64,000 bases of DNA from Xestospongia muta (Eukaryota > Porifera > Demospongiae > Haplosclerida > Petrosiidae), in assembly GCA_963693285.1 (NCBI GenBank), contig OY848925.1, positions 3,822,932 to 3,886,931 of the forward strand, written 5' to 3'. The notes below the pieces were generated by a model that searched no databases, was not told where the DNA came from, and saw nothing but the letters and a program-made list of their open reading frames with translations. Each line of letters begins with the position of its first letter. Position 1 is the first letter of the stretch. Below, in pieces: positions 61,931-64,000 of the stretch. The position numbers and the translations under genes are program-made.

Positions 61931-62690
61931 TAAGTTTTCATTGTGCTAGTGTGAACATGGCATTTATGTTGTTATTTCATGTCACTATATTCATTTATAA
62001 AGTTTTTTTCCCTTTCATGCTAATAAAATGGAAAAGAATAGGATGGAACAAATTCATTAAAGCTGTGATGATACTTCTTGGTATGTAATAATGAATTATC
62101 ATTAACTTCACAGGTCTATTCATACTATTACCGGCTGTTATAGTACCTCTTTCTGTTGAAGATTATATCTATAAAATATGACGTTTTCCTCCAAATATTT
62201 GTGCGAACAATAATGTTATGTGGTTCTATTCAATTTCTGTCATTATTATTTATATCGGTGTGGGTATTGGAATATATCTTCTGTTTGTCATTTTTGGATT
62301 ATACACAGGGTAAGTCTACTTTATAATATAGCTTACAATTATTATGACTCTTTTAGAAATCTATTTCCAATCAAAGATTACCAAAAATAAAAGACAGATG
62401 GATAAAAGCTTGGAAGAAAGTCCTTATTGCAATATGTTTATTTATAGTCTTTGCTGTTTTTAGTTTAGTATATACTGCCATTGTTATGGCCAAGTCAAAC
62501 AAGTTTATTGCTGCACTGACAAATTATTTCAAATGTGAGGCTTTGGAAAATGTAACAGATCTGAGTTTGAACAATACAACAACCCCTACATGAGTGCAAT
62601 ATCATACACTTTTATAGGACTAGTTCCATTTGGTATTCTCAAAGTTGTGTTGAAGTGAAGGTCAGAGTAGCAGTGAAATCATTTCATTGG
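61930..62690 (+). pseudogene. Receptor relic, exons 7-9 (plus strand)
   Basis: Three exons in the right order and spacing: about 61935-62080 (TM3; frameshifted inside the FYKVxxPFHAN block), 62113-62309 (TM4-5: LPAVIVPLSVEDY, an in-frame TGA before RFPP, then MWFYSISVIIIYIGVGIGIY) and 62357-62690 (TM6-7, frameshifted after the NYFKCEAL block). Together with exons 5-6 at 58395-58620 it could be one gene split by the ZSWIM-type insertion. Confidence 0.75.
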
Positions 62691-64000
62691 CTCTCAAGTA
62701 AATCTTCTTATTTTACAAACGTTTCAAGTTTGTCATCATCGTGTTAGTAAACGTCCCAGTATAATTTCTGTTAAAACTTATACTGACGTGTGTGTAATTT
62801 TATAACTCATTATGCTATTTTAATTTTAACAAAAAAATATTTTGTGAATGAATAATTAAAATAGATATTTTTGTAAACTATTGTAATTTGTTAACGATAT
62901 GCTTTTGAGTTAACACACTTTCTTTTTAACTAATTTATACATACTGCTACAAACAAACTGTTACACAGTAACAATGTCAAAATTTGTTTTATACATATAA
63001 AATATATTGTAAAATATTGTTATAGTGCTATACTGATGGTATAGGTAGAGTATTGTAAGTATACATCCAGTTTATACATATTGAAAAATCAAAGATTTTT
63101 TTTCACCATTTATTCACAAAGTTGATAAAATAATTAGTAATGCTAAGATACAAGACAGCTACAATATATCACATGTACTCTTTTTCATCTCACTATACTA
63201 TTTTATCAATTATATCCACACTTTCTCTCATACCTTACAAAACAAAAAATGACTATTATGAACTTACATTTGAAGTAACATTTTTAGACAGTCAATTTGG
63301 ATGTAACTTTAGGAGAAATAGCACATTGACTCTAAGTAATCTAGTGTATTAATTATGTGAAACATCTTGATAAACTGCTCATATATCATCATATTTGGCA
63401 AGCTATCTCTACCACTTAGAATATTTGTCTTATTGTTTGGGTTATGGTTTAATAAACTTTAGCTCTAGTTGTTTCAATAATGTCATCATCGTATACAGTG
63501 CTTATTATTGTCACAATATAACTGTATGAACCTATCATTTAGGTACATATAAAATTGACAGGTTTTCCATTCCTTCCAGCACTTATTAAGGTGGTAATAC
63601 ATAACCCTCAAGCCCGTCACACAAGTTTTTGAAAGAGTTATGTCAAATTCTGATCCTTTTTGTGCCAAGTTCACAACTAGTACCTATGACAATGATTATT
63701 AGCATTTTCTCATTTAATACATTTTATTGCAGACTCCCCATTTCCTGAGATGTTATCTCTTCCTTGACTTTAGTAGCTTATAATCCTTCTAACTTAATAT
63801 ATCAACGAGTTAATTACACAAGTTCTAAGTCACCCATAAACACTTAATAGCAATAATCAAAAATTAAGAAAGGTGTTATCTTCTCATGCCAAAGATTTAC
63901 CAAATGCTTATAAAATTAGTAAGAACCCATTAATCTGATTTTTAGCAAAAATTAAAATACTTACAAGAATTCAGAGATTCATAATGAAATTGATGAGATT
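62691..64000. other. No gene recognised
   Basis: AT-rich sequence to the right edge. It includes the second copy of a dispersed repeat (63585-63830, compare 58960-59170). Short frames at 63140-63352 and 63486-63674 match nothing I recognise. Confidence 0.45.

Noticed and set aside
1..64000. tRNA, rRNA, CRISPR or prokaryotic operon features
   Set aside because: None recognised by eye. Spliced exons and metazoan families make the window clearly eukaryotic. A tRNA scan could still find a degenerate copy.

Overview
This is an AT-rich nuclear segment from an early-branching animal, most likely a demosponge. That placement is an inference from three things: metazoan-only families (class F/Frizzled-like receptors, a receptor tyrosine kinase, a ZU5-CARD protein, a HELZ2-like helicase), many very short GT-AG introns (45-60 nt), and dense gene relics. 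No prokaryotic operon, CRISPR array, rRNA or tRNA was recognised. Exon coordinates were read by hand from splice signals and checked by reading phase; they were not confirmed with transcripts.

Layout. 1-7242: two tandem class F receptor genes on the minus strand, A (cut by the left edge) and B. 8803-11455: ectodomain, membrane segment and kinase N-lobe of a plus-strand receptor tyrosine kinase; its C-lobe lies 10.6 kb away at 22043-22379. The gap is filled by one copy (about 11925-21855) of a 10-kb segmental duplication whose sister copy lies at about 46985-57022. Each copy carries an almost identical nine-exon class F receptor (C and D) and relics of a hAT-type transposase. 22400-25400 is mostly degenerate sequence with a non-LTR retrotransposon relic. 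25544-40607 is the centrepiece on the minus strand: a 28-exon locus that reads in a single phase-consistent frame (12,096 coding nt, 4,031 residues) as CCCH zinc finger - helicase - helicase - RNB nuclease - helicase - ZU5/UPA-like - CARD. If it is one gene, it joins a HELZ2-like RNA helicase/nuclease to a CARD8/NLRP1-like FIIND-CARD tail. The safer alternative is two adjacent genes (helicase 28357-40607, ZU5-CARD 25544-27774). 41003-46985 holds broken genes: a ZSWIM/MULE-like transposase-derived relic, a USP-like deubiquitinase fragment and a duplicated 5' end of the helicase gene. 57000-64000 holds shattered receptor copies on both strands and a frameshifted ZSWIM/MULE-like gene.

How the parts fit. 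The helicase/CARD locus looks like innate nucleic-acid sensing or RNA turnover coupled to CARD-type signalling, by analogy with HELZ2 and CARD8/NLRP1; this is inference. The receptors form a lineage-specific expansion with a ten-cysteine Frizzled-type CRD, but without the KTxxxW Dishevelled motif after TM7. The rest records repeated segmental duplication, transposon insertion and gene decay.
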